From contig CM034390.1 in the NCBI GenBank assembly GCA_019925095.2, forward strand, positions 719,501 through 783,500: a stretch of DNA of 64,000 bases, read 5' to 3'. Below, in pieces: positions 53,963 through 64,000 of this stretch (position 1 is the stretch's first letter; each line of letters starts with the position of its first letter). Below the pieces are notes generated by a model. It saw only the letters and a list, made by a program, of their open reading frames with translations, searched no databases and was not told the DNA's origin. This DNA is from Dendrolimus kikuchii (lineage: Eukaryota; Arthropoda; Insecta; Lepidoptera; Lasiocampidae). A program made the position numbers and the translations under genes.

Positions 53963-54172
53963 CACATAAAATGACCACGCTAAGGCCAGTAACACCCAGA
54001 TCAGAGTAAATATCACATAGGTTATCATGCGTGTGAGTGGATTCCCTTATTAGGTTTACCGGGAGACCAGTAACACCCAGAATGGAGTCGGTATTAGGTT
54101 ATTCCTGTGAATCGATTCCCTGTAAGTAATCTTCTATCTATCTTTTGTACCTACATATATTATTATTATATA
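53963..54172. other. Unassigned sequence
   Basis: GACCAGTAACACCCAGA occurs twice, at about 53984 and 54066, a small local duplication. Nothing else. Confidence 0.45.
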
Positions 54173-54330
54173 TATAAACAAAATGAATGTTGCTAAGCGC
54201 AATACTCGAGAACGGCTCTACCGATTCGGGTAATTTTTGTTTCGTATGTTTCTTAAGTCACACGGAAAGTTATATAAAAAATAAAAAAAACTTTTTACAG
54301 AACGAAGTCCTCTGTCCGAGCAGCTAGTGG
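54173..54330 (+). mobile_element. Helitron-like 3' fragment
   Basis: GAGAACGGCTCTACCGATTC and an end at GAACGAAGTCCTCTGTCCGAG-CAGCTAG followed by T. Confidence 0.45.
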
Positions 54331-54432
54331 GAAGAAATTCAAAATTTGGGGTCACGTTCAAATCATCTGACTACAAAACATGACCAATCCCCACTTAGCA
54401 ATGAAATATTTTTTTATAATATATTCTTAAGT

Positions 54433-55082
54433 TTTAACCGTTTTAAGCGCGGTAATTTTATTTGATTTTGGTTTTTCCGACGTTTCGGCCACTTTTCAGT
54501 GGCCGTGATCACGGAAGACAAAGATGTCAAGTGTCAACGAGTATTGTTAAAGTTTTATTTAGCCTACCGCCAACTTGTTAATTTTAATTTTGTTTATGGT
54601 TATTATTTAAAATCAAAAATCAGAAATCAAAAAACACCCAAATTTCAATAGAGAAGATGGTTGGCAAGTACCACCTGTTTGGGATCCAATTATCAAAACT
54701 ATTAAGACCCAAACCCAGCAAAAACCAGCTGCCAGACCTCAAGACACTGTGAGCTCTTTCTGCGTACAACGGAACACAAACCAACTTGACCGGTAATTAC
54801 TTTTATTTTTCCTTCCACCCATTTTAATATTATATAAAATTATTAGAGCTAGGCATGTTGCGAAGCGGTAGTAAATTACATTAGGCTCCCATAGAGTAAA
54901 TAATAACCATAAACAAAATTAAAATTAATAAGTTGGCGATAGGCTAAATAAAACTTTAACAATACTCGTTGACACTTGACATCTTGGTCTTCCGTGATCA
55001 CGGCCACTGAAAAGTGGCCGAAACGTCGGAAAAACCAAATAAAACTACCGCGCTTCAAACCGTTAAAACGTAGTTTTATTAA
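54433..55082 (+). mobile_element. Miniature Penelope element
   Basis: Left inverted pseudo-LTR (54433-54608), then only the last ~60 codons of the endonuclease ORF (KHPNFNREDGWQVPPVWDPI), 3' region, right pseudo-LTR ending CGTAGTTTTATTA. The RT and the nuclease core are deleted. The two-stem module is lost by a deletion between two CATGTT repeats near 54856. Confidence 0.9.
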
Positions 55083-55626
55083 ATATTTTTTTGACTTCAT
55101 TTTAAAATAGATATAAACTTCAAAACGTATTTGTTTCACCTAGAATAATATGGCTGTATATATTTGCTTAAATGAAATAGAAAATCAAAGCAAACCTAAA
55201 CCAGCTTTGGTATTAAAAGCTTTCTGGAAAGGGGATACATATTCATGAGTGAAGGGACACCGGGGTAAGTCGTAATTAATATTACTCTGCCATCACGTCA
55301 TATCATCACTACGTGTGATGAATAGAAATTTATACTTTCGGATGGCATAGTGTATCCGATAATTTAGTTATTGCCTTGCAGGATAACTATTTGCGTATAA
55401 CTAGTTTTGCCTGTCACTTCGGTCACACGGGACTAGGGCACTATATTTAAATCTTCTGACACACGAATTTAATATAAAATTGCTGTATTATTTCCAAAAA
55501 CTGTTATGGAATTACGCTGAAGCGTTTAAGAATAATTTAAAAGAAAATTGATTTGGTTATGATCCGCTGTACAATTTTGAAAATACCTTTTCTTTTTTTA
55601 AACGAAAACAAACAGCGTTTTAAGTC
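55083..55626. other. Unassigned sequence
   Basis: AT-rich; nothing recognised. Confidence 0.35.
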
Positions 55627-56295
55627 TGTAGGAATCGTATTTGTTATTATAAAATAACCATATGACGGAAGTAGTCAATAACCGGATAGAGTATTCTTTC
55701 ACGTAGTAATTGGAAGTCGTATAACCGGATGTCAACGTAGAAGCATTTATTATTAGGCAAACGGATATCAGAAATAGAGTAACCGGATGTTGGAAGTTAA
55801 TACGTATGGCGGAAGTTGGTTTTATGAAGGAGGTGTGGCTGAAGTGGCGCCACAGCATTACCGGATGGTGTCACTGCGGCGCGCTACGAGGACCTTATAA
55901 ATACTGGGTGTTCGGTCAGAGGAGGGGCAGTCTTCAATCTGCAGTCTTCAATCGGCAGTCTTAAACCAACAGTCTACGAGTCTTCAACTGGCAGTCTTCA
56001 ATTGGCAGTCTTGAACCGGCAGTCTACAATGACGGTCTTGGACGAGGAGCATATAATATGATCGATAATTACTGTTTGATAATAGCAGTATTCTTGGAGG
56101 GCAAATTGCTGCTCGACACCTGACAAGCGTGGATGCGACTCTTGGAGTTATCCTTATATTTCTGTGTATTAGTGTGTAATATTTAATATCGTAATTGTAA
56201 TAATTCTAGTGTAATAAACTTTGATTATAATATTTCAGATTATTATTGTGTTATTCTCGGAGCGTCATTCGTTCGCTCCCGGCGTGAACCCGACA
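55627..56295 (+). mobile_element. Candidate solo LTR-3 with repeat-rich U3 and transcribed region
   Basis: TGTAGGAATCG...CCCGACA is bounded by AGTC on both sides (55623-55626, 56296-56299). ACCGGAT recurs about every 45-60 bp from 55680 to 55867. CTTATAAATAC (55895) fits a TATA box. Downstream, CAGTCTTCAATCGG-like 14-mers repeat from 55928 to 56040. TAATAAACTTTG (56211) could be the poly(A) signal. Assignment rests on structure only. Confidence 0.55.
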
Positions 56296-56583
56296 AGTCT
56301 AATATTACAATGTTGAAGTATTCGTTCATTGGAGTCATATCGATACAGCAATGATTGTTTTATAAGCTTTTGTATAGAAAAGCAATATGGTGCAATTATG
56401 AAGCCAGTCAATGATCGTTCAACAATTACAGGGGTGTATTTTTCAAGTGACCTTTTTGTATACGAAATTAAAGCAGTGTCATTAGATTTTTTAAAAATCA
56501 GTTACCCTGGTCCGGAATTGAATCGGCTGGTTTTGAAAAAAAAACAAGTGCTGTATCTATTATTACACTTGATCATATTGTGG
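56296..56583. other. Target region of the next insertion
   Basis: No gene. Contains the left ATATTGTGG at 56575-56583. Confidence 0.4.
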
Positions 56584-56994
56584 GGGGTAAGGGGTCTACG
56601 ATTAACATCTTGTGGACCCAATTATCAACCTCACCTGCCCGCGGTACCCCCTGCGGTCAGCAAACGAGGCTCTGGCGACCGATCGAAGGCGGTATAACCA
56701 TCGCAATGCCGGCCTATAGAAATCCCCTGGTCGGAGACGGGCAGCAGCGTCTCTGATGCAAATAGACCGGCACTGCGGTTACCAACCCGCATGCCAAGCG
56801 TGGTAACTATGGCATTTAACCCCCAAATGAAAAAGCACCACAGAAAATGGCCCTCAGTTCCCGGTGACCCCGCTATTCCCGGCTACGGCAGCGGTCGCGG
56901 TAACAAAAAAAAATTTTTCGGAGGACAGGGATGAGTGGCGCCGTCTTGGGGAGGCCTAAGTCCAGCAGTGGACTGCAAATGGCTGACGACGACG
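56584..56994 (+). mobile_element. Internally deleted RTE-like element with 9-bp target duplication
   Basis: 411 bp between ATATTGTGG repeats (56575-56583, 56995-57003). The 3' end reads GGCCTAAGTCCAGCAGTGGA then CTGACGACGACG, the usual RTE terminus with a (GAC)n tail. The 5' part is GC-rich and UTR-like. The middle has AAAAAAAAATTTTT. Looks like a 5'-3' fusion that lacks the coding body. Confidence 0.7.
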
Positions 56995-57003
56995 ATATTG
57001 TGG

Positions 57004-57129
57004 CTTATAATGACCAGTTTCTGTTGTGGTATACTGAACGTGAAATTAAATGAATGGATAGATTTTTAACAAAATGATATATTATTTTTAACTTTACATT
57101 TTGGTGGTCATTTAACCGCACTATAATAT
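57004..57129. other. Short spacer
   Basis: Nothing recognised. Confidence 0.35.
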
Positions 57130-57463
57130 TGTTACGACTGACAAAGACCGATTCACATCTGCAGTTTATTGCCTTCCCGCATTTGGATTTCTAGGAAATT
57201 AAGTCGACGATACGGGCGGGCACACTTGTATTTGGGAAATATAAGAGGAGGCAGTCTAGCGAGAACCACGATAAAGGCGAGACTTGTGTGCATTCGATAA
57301 CCTATATAGTGACGGACTTTTCGCGTGTTATTGAATCGCGCATTACGTGTGAACTAATAGTGTTCAGTTATGTTTGTACCTGTGTTCTACGTGTTTGTAT
57401 AGTTCTAATAAATTCTATAGTAATTCCAACGGCACTTTCAATTCGAGTCCCGCACTCGTAACA
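57130..57463 (+). mobile_element. Solo LTR-1, shorter, ATAT target duplication
   Basis: TGTTACGACT...CACTCGTAACA with ATAT at 57126-57129 and 57464-57467. AATATAAGAGGAGG replaces the GTATAAAGC TATA motif. 334 bp. Confidence 0.85.
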
Positions 57464-57469
57464 ATATAA

Positions 57470-57820
57470 TATACATACATACATACATACATAACTTCAC
57501 GCCAGTTCCCTTGCGGGGTAGGCACGGACAACAGAGCGCCATTTAGGCTTATTCTTACACACCTCACTTGCTTCTTTGACATTCATAACTCTTGTCATGC
57601 ATGCTCGTCTGTTCTTAAGGCTCCTGACATCACCTTCTGCTAGTACACGATCAATTTGATCATGGAAGGTGTGTCGTGGCCTTCCACGACTTCTGCATCC
57701 ATCCACTTTTGCATTGTATATCTGTTTAGTCATTCTTTCATCATGCATTCTTTCCACATGCTCGAACCACCGGAGCATTCCTTTCCTTACCTTCACCCCG
57801 ACACTTTCTTTCAGGCCAAC
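57470..57820 (-). mobile_element. RTE-A copy
   Basis: Open frame from the [20 protein letters not shown] segment to the stop. ATATAAT occurs at both ends, next to the LTR-1 flank. Confidence 0.85.
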
Positions 57821-58379
57821 ATATAATATAATAGCAATATAATAGCAGACTTGGTGTCCTCGATATTGGTCATGTTGTTGTCTATAAAATAGTTGAGAGT
57901 GTGTGAAATCACGCGCACTTGGCTGATTTATTACTTTATTTTTTGCCCTAACAATCACGTAATGTTCAAAATATAACCTAGAAACATGTCTGATATTTTA
58001 ATCAACTTTACCCAAGTTATAACAGGGCAAATATCGTATCCCTACGCCGTGTTGGAGTGAAATATTCGCGGTAACCTCTTGATCTTCGGTAGCAGTTATG
58101 GCAATTAACGAGTCGCGCAACTGTCGTTATCTCGAAACTAACAGTGCCCCCTTAATAAACAACTAATAACAAATTAATGCGAGAAGTTGCAACCGCAGTA
58201 CACAGTAACCGAGGTTGTCAAAGTTTGCGGTACAGCGTAACAAGTAGTTTGGAATTGCAATGTTGCGGAAAAGTTATTGAATGGGAGAAAAGGGGTTACA
58301 TTGTATTATTGTCACACCAATGATTACTCCACTACTTTCAATACAATATGATAGATGTGAAATGTAAATTATAGTATAT
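57821..58379. other. Unassigned sequence
   Basis: Nothing recognised. Confidence 0.35.
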
Positions 58380-58580
58380 TAGAGGCCCGGCTTGGTTTCA
58401 CCCACGCTCTGTCCCGCTCCCGTAGTATATATCGTCTTCTTATATAGCCTACGACACTCCCTGTTAACGTAGCTTTCCAACAGTAAAAGAATTTTTTAAA
58501 TCGGTTTAGTAGATCCAGAGATTACCCCCTACAACGTCACGAACTCACAAACTTTACCTCTTTATAATATTAATATAGCT
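58380..58580. mobile_element. Helitron-like fragment
   Basis: GGCCCGGCTTGGTTTCACCC start, AACAGTAAAAGAATTTTTTA-AATCGG core and the AACTTTACCTCTTTATAATATTA end parallel Helitron D in layout. No CTAG end is seen, so the orientation is unclear. Confidence 0.4.
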
Positions 58581-58904
58581 AGTATAGATATGCGGGTATA
58601 TTGTAATCACTTTTTCTGTTCTCATACTATATTTATAGGGTGTCAGTGGGGTCGGCATTGGCAGTTGTTATCCGATCGCCAGGGTGGCAGCAAGTCATAC
58701 TGTGGTATACTATACAGATGCCGTTCCAAAGATATTTCTAAAGACAGTGCATAAACAATTTTGAACCAAGAATTGATCTTTATGAAATTCTTTATATTAG
58801 TATCAGAAGATGAAAGAAGGATATCTTACTTAAAAACACAATAACTTCAATAAAAATCATATTTGGTGTGTTTTAACGAATGTGCATTGTAATAGCAGAG
58901 GCAT
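58581..58904. other. Unassigned sequence
   Basis: Nothing recognised. Confidence 0.35.
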
Positions 58905-59056
58905 TAAAAACACCACGACCCCGGCTCATGGCGTCAGGCGGCACCAAGGGGTTTTAGTGGGTATTCCGGCTTCTCTAGCCGGCGAGTCCCACACTCCCCC
59001 GCCGAAGTGTGCCCGGCGGGGGGTCCGCAAACGGATTTCCCCTTGTAAAAAAAAAA
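58905..59056 (+). mobile_element. LINE 3' UTR with poly(A)
   Basis: GGGGTTTTAGTGGGTATTCC, GCCGGCGAGTCCCACACTCC and about 12 A's. Same 3' UTR motif as at 15727. 5'-truncated. Confidence 0.65.
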
Positions 59057-59058
59057 AA

Positions 59059-59219
59059 GTGGTAGAGTATTACCCCGACTGGATGGCTACCACCCCTGGT
59101 CTAGAGTACGCCACCATAACAACTTTGAGTTGTGTTTGAGCATTAGTGACCAGGTTCCAGTCTCCATTAAGAGAGCAGCAGCGCATTTGCAGTCTTTGGT
59201 GTTGCAAATGTCCATAGGC
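59059..59219 (+). mobile_element. SINE-B, short form, 3'-truncated
   Basis: Starts GTGGTAGAGTATTACCCCGA directly after the LINE poly(A) and stops after GTTGCAAATGTCCATAGG. Confidence 0.75.
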
Positions 59220-59703
59220 TACCTGGTGGACATAAAACAAGCCGCAATTGAATGAAATTAAACTTCAAAAAAATTTCGCACTTCTAAAACATAACACAAA
59301 ACGTTAAAACTGTTACAGAATAGACTTTGAGAACCGCTGATCGCCGGTGAATTCCCTGCCGGTCGGAACTCGGCCCACTGTACAAATTAATTGAAAAGCC
59401 CCGAGTTACCCTCAACACCCGCATTGATCTCGCGGCGCGGCCGCAACCGCCGTTCCAATGCCTGTGTTCTACCACTCACACTTCTAAATACAAGATTTCA
59501 TTGAAATATAGCAAAGAAATGGGTTAACAAACCACCAGCATTAAAAAAACGGCAATATATTTTGAAATAATGGTCTATCTCTATTGCGGACCTATCTTAT
59601 AATAAGCGCCTTTATCCTATAATTTCCGGCATGATTTTTGAGCATCCCGGCACGAGTTTGAGGCTTGCGTCAAGGAGACATATAGTCTTAATCACAATAT
59701 ATA
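59220..59703. other. Unassigned sequence
   Basis: A short GC-rich minus-strand frame (59284-59475) lacks any motif. Confidence 0.35.
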
Positions 59704-59829
59704 TTTTTTTTTTATTGCAGGAGTTCAGCAGACAGGCAGACGGCCCACTTGATGGAAAGCGGTTACCATCGCCTACGGACATTTGCAACACCAAAGTTGC
59801 TACAAATGCGCTGCTGCTGTCTTAAGGGA
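59704..59829 (-). mobile_element. SINE-B 3' half only
   Basis: Poly(T) tail to CTGCTGTCTTAAGGGAG. 5'-truncated at a non-recurrent point. Confidence 0.8.
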
Positions 59830-59871
59830 GCGTGTAAATATATTTTATATTTATTTAAAATATTCTTTTAC

Positions 59872-60214
59872 ATACATACATAACTTCACGCCAGTTCCCT
59901 TGCGGGGTAGGCACGAACAACAGAGCGCCATTCTTACACACCTCACTTGGTTCTTTGACATTCATAACTCTTGTCATGCACGCTCGTCTGTTCTTAAGGC
60001 TCCTGACATCACCCTCCGCTAGTACACGATCACGATACGACGATACACGATTTCCTTACCTTCACCCCGGCACTCTCTTTCAGACCAACTCTCTTTCTTG
60101 CTTCGGTATTACGAAAGCGGTCCGCGAGCGTCACTCCGCAGATTTTGCGCAGTGCTCGCATCTCGACCGCGTTTACTCTACTTTCATGCTCTCTCTTCCA
60201 TACCCAACTCTCAA
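59872..60214 (-). mobile_element. RTE-A copy with internal deletions and 13-bp target duplication
   Basis: Tail, C-terminal coding region with a deletion of the RSRGRPR...RWFGHV part, then the VRNTEV...YGSESW part. AATATTCTTTTAC occurs before the tail (about 59859-59871) and after the 5' end (60213 onward). Confidence 0.85.
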
Positions 60215-60313
60215 TATTCTTTTACACTGAAATTAATGGACAAAAATGTCATTGAAAGGGGTCATTGCACTCTAATTAAGAATTTGCAAACTTAGGTTAG
60301 TATACTAATATAC
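60215..60313. other. Short spacer
   Basis: Nothing recognised. Confidence 0.35.
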
Positions 60314-60380
60314 TAGCTGTGCCCGCGACTTCATCCCCCAAAGTTAGTCGACCGCGCTTGAATTAGTTGTAACAACGATA
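60314..60380 (-). mobile_element. Helitron-like end fragment
   Basis: CTAGCTGTGCCCGCGACTTC followed by ATCCCCCAAAG; only the CTAG-hairpin end remains. Confidence 0.5.
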
Positions 60381-60436
60381 CACCGGTTGCCTTAGAAGGG
60401 CCTTCATCCATGAATGCCATTTGAAGTCTATCGTAC

Positions 60437-60902
60437 TGTTACGACCGAGGTGCAGACAAAAGTGGATTCACACCTGCATACCATAAAAGCACACTTTATT
60501 ACCTTTCCGCATTTGGACTTCTTTTGTTTACTTTGTGTTTAAAATTTGTGATTAGAAAAACAGCCCATTGCGTATTGTAATCTTTTATGGTAGTCATTAG
60601 CCAGGTGTGATTCTAAGAAATTCAGTCCACGCGGGCGAGAGACATATTGTATTTGTGTAGTATAAAGCAATGCCCCAATGGAGAGATCGTCAGTCGAGCG
60701 ATAACTACGAGCGAAGCGAGACTTGTGTACATTCGGTAATCTATTTAGTGACGGACTTTGCGCCTGTTATTGAATCGCGTATTACGTTTGCACCGGTTGT
60801 ATTCACTTATATTTGTACCTGCGTTATACATGTTTGTATAGTTCTAATAAATTCTATAGTAATTCTAACGGCATTTTAATTCGAGTCCTGCAACTCGTAA
60901 CA
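60437..60902 (+). mobile_element. Solo LTR-1, full length (reference copy)
   Basis: TGTTACGACC...AACTCGTAACA, 466 bp, with inverted ends TGTTACGA/CGTAACA. TAGTATAAAGCAATG fits a TATA box and CTAATAAATTC a poly(A) signal. Flanks are GTAC and GGAC, an imperfect target duplication. No internal retroelement sequence adjoins it. Confidence 0.85.
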
Positions 60903-61157
60903 GGACGATTCGTCCGGTTTCAGGCGACACTTGAAATCGTAAAAATCTTAGCGCGAAAATGTTCCCGGCGCAGATCCATTCTTCAATTAGACACGATATT
61001 TCAAACTCGCAAAAAATGTGAAGGGAAATTTTGAAATTGGAACGTACCTATTTTTAGTTATAAATAATCATACTTTCAACATAGATTATAACTGGCCAGT
61101 CTCACATACATAAAAACTTTTTTTCGCAATACTTTCTTAGTGGCCTGGTATATATAT
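60903..61157. other. Unassigned sequence
   Basis: Nothing recognised. Confidence 0.35.
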
Positions 61158-61476
61158 ATATACATACATACATACATAACTTCACGCCAGTTCCCTTGCG
61201 GGGTAGGCACGAACAACAGAGTGCCATTTGGGCTTATTCTTACACACCTCACTTGCCTCTTTGACATTCATAACTCTTGTCATGCAAGCTCGTATGTTCT
61301 TAAGGCTCCTGACATCACCTTCTGCTAGTACACGATCAATTTGATCACGGAAGGTGTGTCGTGGCCTTCCACGACTTCTGCATCCATCCACTTTTGCATT
61401 GTATATCTGTTTAGTCATTCTTTCATCATGCATTCTTTCCACATGCCCGAACCACCGGAGCATTCCTTTCCTTACC

Positions 61477-61477
<1 letters not shown>
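61158..61477 (-). mobile_element. RTE-A, left half of an inverted pair
   Basis: (ACAT)n tail, then an open C-terminal frame back to [15 protein letters not shown], where an AT microsatellite begins. Confidence 0.85.
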
Positions 61478-61523
<46 letters not shown>

Positions 61524-61564
61524 GGTCTGAAAGAGAGTGTCGGGGTGAAGGTATATTCCTTACC

Positions 61565-61627
<63 letters not shown>
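61478..61627. repeat. (AT)n arrays with a duplicated RTE-A scrap
   Basis: Two AT arrays (about 61478-61520 and 61567-61627). Each is followed by TCTGGTCTGAAAGAGAGTGT and GGGGTGAAGGTA, so the TTCCTTACCTATATATACAT-(AT)n-RTE junction is tandemly repeated. Confidence 0.9.
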
Positions 61628-61629
<2 letters not shown>

Positions 61630-61965
61630 GGTCTGAAAGAGAGTGTCGGGGTGAAGGTAAGGAAAGGAATGCTCCGGTGGTTCGGGCATGTGGAAAGAAT
61701 GCATGATGAAAGAATGACTAAACAGATATACAATGCAAAAGTGGATGGTTGCAGAAGTCGTGGAAGGCCACGACACACCTTCCATGATCAAATTGATCGT
61801 GTACTAGCAGAAGGTGATGTCAGGAGCCTTAAGAACAGACGAGCTTGCATGACAAGAGTTATGAATGTCAAAGAGGCAAGTGAGGTGTGTAAGAATAAGC
61901 CTAAATGGCACTCTGTTGTTCGTGCCTACCCCGCAACGGAACTGGTGTGAAGTTATGTATGTATG

Positions 61966-61966
<1 letters not shown>
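61628..61966 (+). mobile_element. RTE-A, right half of an inverted pair
   Basis: Open frame [20 protein letters not shown] to VVRAYPATELV and stop, then (ATGT)n. It is opposite in sense to 61158-61477. Confidence 0.9.

Positions 61967-62053
<87 letters not shown>
61967..62053. repeat. (AT)n microsatellite on an RTE-A tail
   Basis: About 43 AT units follow directly after the (ATGT)n tail. Confidence 0.95.
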
Positions 62054-62057
<4 letters not shown>

Positions 62058-62686
62058 ACAATATTTTATCAAAATACTTCGACTATGTAAATATAATGAT
62101 TAATAATTGCTTGATTATTTCGCTTCATTTTCCTTGAATAACTTTAATAGTCTGAAAGCCCACAAAAATTAACGGGAATATTCCAACAGAAAAATGTTGA
62201 AGCGCTTCTCGTATTACTTTCTCGCCCAGTGAATTGCTTGATTTGCGGACAGACCCACTGAAAAGGAAATCTTAAAAAATCCCAAAGCTATTTTTTCGAC
62301 CTGCGAAGCCAAGATTCGATTTCTTAATAATAATTTTTAATATTCTGTATCTACGTAGTAGTATGTGCACCATTCCTAAACAAGCTTTCTATTTTTAAAA
62401 TAAGACATCATCAAAAATTACATTTAGCTTGCTTGCTTTTTGCAGGGCATTCCATTAGTAGATCACAACGTCCAAAATGCTCAGATAGCCATTCCACAAG
62501 GTGACCGCGGTCGTTGCGGTCGTGGCGAAAAAGTCAAACACATAAACGTCATTATTTTTAATCACACAACGCTCACAACGACCCATGTCAAGAGGTGGGT
62601 CGAATAGCCGTTCCACTTGGGTCTACGATCATAAAGCCGGCAAGCAAGTGGAACAACTTTATATCTCTACGAAAAGATTTTGCCTC
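62054..62686. other. Unassigned sequence
   Basis: Nothing recognised, although ACCGCGGTCGTTGCGGTCGT near 62505 is a local repeat. Confidence 0.35.
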
Positions 62687-62925
62687 GTGGTAGGGCATTT
62701 GCCCGACTGGATGGCTAGCACTCCTGGTCTAAAATATGTCGCCATAACAACCTTGAGTTGTGTTCCGGCATCAGTGACCAGGTTCCAGTTTTCCTTAAGA
62801 GAGCAGCAGCGCATTTGTAGCACCTTTGGTGTTGCAAATGTCCATAGGCGATGGTAACCGCTTTCCATCAAGTGGGCCGTCTGCCTGTCTGCTGATCTCC
62901 TGCAATAATAATAAAATAAAAAAAA
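62687..62925 (+). mobile_element. SINE-B, short form
   Basis: Starts GTGGTAGGGCATTTGCCCG and ends ATCTCCTGCAATAATAATAA. Confidence 0.85.
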
Positions 62926-62959
62926 TCTAGTTACATTGCAAAACCCACATGTTACACAA

Positions 62960-63101
62960 TTTTTCTCTAATCCATCCTAAGGTTGTCTGGAAGAAATTGC
63001 TTTTAGTGATAAGACCGCCTATTGTCTTCTGTACTTAAACTTCTTAAATTGTATCTTAATGTTATGCAATAAAGTATATTCTATTCTATTCTATTCTATT
63101 T
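62960..63101 (+). mobile_element. LINE 3' UTR with (TATTC)n tail
   Basis: AAGGTTGTCTGGAAGAAATT, GCTTTTAGTGATAAGACCGC, TATGCAATAAAGTA, then four to five TATTC units. Third copy of the 3' UTR at 33500 and 34640. Confidence 0.7.
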
Positions 63102-63404
63102 TTCTTCAAAAAGTTGTAATTGAATAAAATTAATGGATCTATATTGACTAATGCCTTCTTCTCACTGTTTAAATACAGTATTATTCAGTCAAAAATCATT
63201 GACTCCCAACAAAGTCTGTGTCCATAAACAATATTTCCAACTGAACAAACAGCGCTGAGAGCCGAGACTCGCTACGGCAAGGTTTGTTTGGAGAAAATAC
63301 GTTATTCCAGCAACTTGAGTAAGTAAGACTCTCTGCTTATTTTGAGAATGTAAATTAAATGCATAAGGTAGCAGTGATTGAGTATAAATATTATAATAAT
63401 AACA
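63102..63404. other. Unassigned sequence
   Basis: Nothing recognised. Confidence 0.35.
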
Positions 63405-63650
63405 ACAACGATCCCGCAGGGGGGCTTTGTGGCGAAGCCTTAGGTGAGTAGCGACACCTCGTACCTGACTCCGGGGGCCAAGACAAGGCCCCCACCTCCG
63501 TGCTTGCCTTAGCCAGCCGGCACGGAGTGGAGATCGCTAGAGCTCAAGCTCCAGGGGTGGAAGTGATAAATGGCATTACGTCAGAAGTAGCTTCGGTGCC
63601 ACCCACCTCTCTACACCCCTTAGTCACTCACGGTCCGGCCTAAAGGCGGT
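63405..63650 (+). mobile_element. Repeat J, 5'-longer copy
   Basis: GATCCCGCAGGGGGGCTTTG start, then CCGTGCTTGCCTTAGCCAGC and CTCAAGCTCCAGGGGTGGAA in the normal order, ending after CACCCCTTAGTCACTCAC. Confidence 0.6.
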
Positions 63651-63677
63651 TACTCCTAGGATTAAGACTTTTTTTAT

Positions 63678-63905
63678 TACATACATACATACATACATAA
63701 CTTCACGCCAGTTCCCTTGCGGGGTAGGCACGAACAACAGAGCGCCATTCAGGCTGATTCTTACACACCTCACTTGCTTCTTTGACATTCATAGCTTTCG
63801 TCATGCACGCTCATCTGTTCTTCAGGCTGCTGACATCACCTTCTGCTAGTACACGATCAATTTGATCATGGAAGGTGTGTCGTGGCCTTACACGACTTCT
63901 GCAGT
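63678..63905 (-). mobile_element. RTE-A copy
   Basis: (ACAT)n tail and the inverted last ~65 codons to the CRSRGR position, with several substitutions. Confidence 0.8.
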
Positions 63906-64000
63906 AGTTTTTACAAATTCCGAACAAACAGACAAACACAAATATATAAAAAAAAGAGTACACTTACTGCAATTTTATATTATTAGTATATACACACATG
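63906..64000. other. Unassigned window end
   Basis: TTCCGAACAAACAGACAAAC resembles the Helitron-like fragment at 840. Nothing else. Confidence 0.35.

Noticed and set aside
62585..62871. Conserved small protein (repeated VVAIQSGKCPTTWLW-like frames)
   Set aside because: The same peptide appears in many places because SINE-B is repeated; copies carry stops and occur in either strand.

Overview
The window looks like repeat-dense DNA from a moth or butterfly. This is inferred from the repeat families: RTE-like LINE tails ending in (ATGT)n, short Helitron-like repeats ending in a hairpin plus CTAG, tRNA-derived SINEs whose 3' ends read ...TCTGCNNANCTCNTGCAATAAA, a Penelope-like element, and TG...CA solo LTRs. 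No intact host gene, rRNA or functional tRNA gene was recognised. The long reading frames are microsatellite translations, SINE shadows or decayed transposon proteins. No family names were checked against a database; labels such as RTE-A, SINE-B, Helitron D/C and LTR-1/2/3 are local to this annotation.

Layout. 0-8 kb: SINE-B, RTE-A and Helitron D/C copies, and the 3' end of a Jockey/CR1-like LINE. 8.2-11 kb: tRNA-SINEs, then a near-complete but broken Penelope-like element (RT, GIY-YIG endonuclease, inverted pseudo-LTRs, 12-bp target duplication). 11-19 kb: an inverted-repeat pair, SINE-B copies, a composite Helitron D and a LINE 3' end with a perfect 17-bp target duplication. 20-29 kb: solo LTRs, a second Penelope copy, a Helitron split by an RTE insertion, a GC-rich repeat K, and stacked Helitrons. 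29-36 kb: LINE C-terminal fragments, fold-back elements, tandem Helitrons, and a striking LTR-PBS-PPT-LTR-PBS-PPT-LTR miniature retroelement carrying the complement of almost a whole tRNA-Lys. 37-41 kb: a tRNA-SINE, a short Penelope copy and one solo LTR holding three nested SINEs, one of them 5S-rRNA-like. 41-50 kb: the longest RTE-A copies, a CA microsatellite grading into a 10-bp minisatellite, a TA-flanked MITE, an 820-bp solo LTR and nested Helitrons. 50-64 kb: LINE fragments, a miniaturised Penelope element, a repeat-rich LTR-3, an internally deleted RTE-like element, more LTR-1, and inverted RTE-A pairs around AT microsatellites.

There is no gene network here. What can be read is insertion order: several nests give empty-site comparisons and target duplications that fix element ends. 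Points most worth checking: a two-stem, pseudoknot-topology module with apparent compensatory changes, shared by the Penelope element, a LINE 3' region and repeat K; a hammerhead-like fold in the Penelope pseudo-LTR; the tRNA-Lys-bearing miniature LTR element; a 5S/tRNA-like chimeric SINE; and a bimodal 5' end in the dominant SINE.
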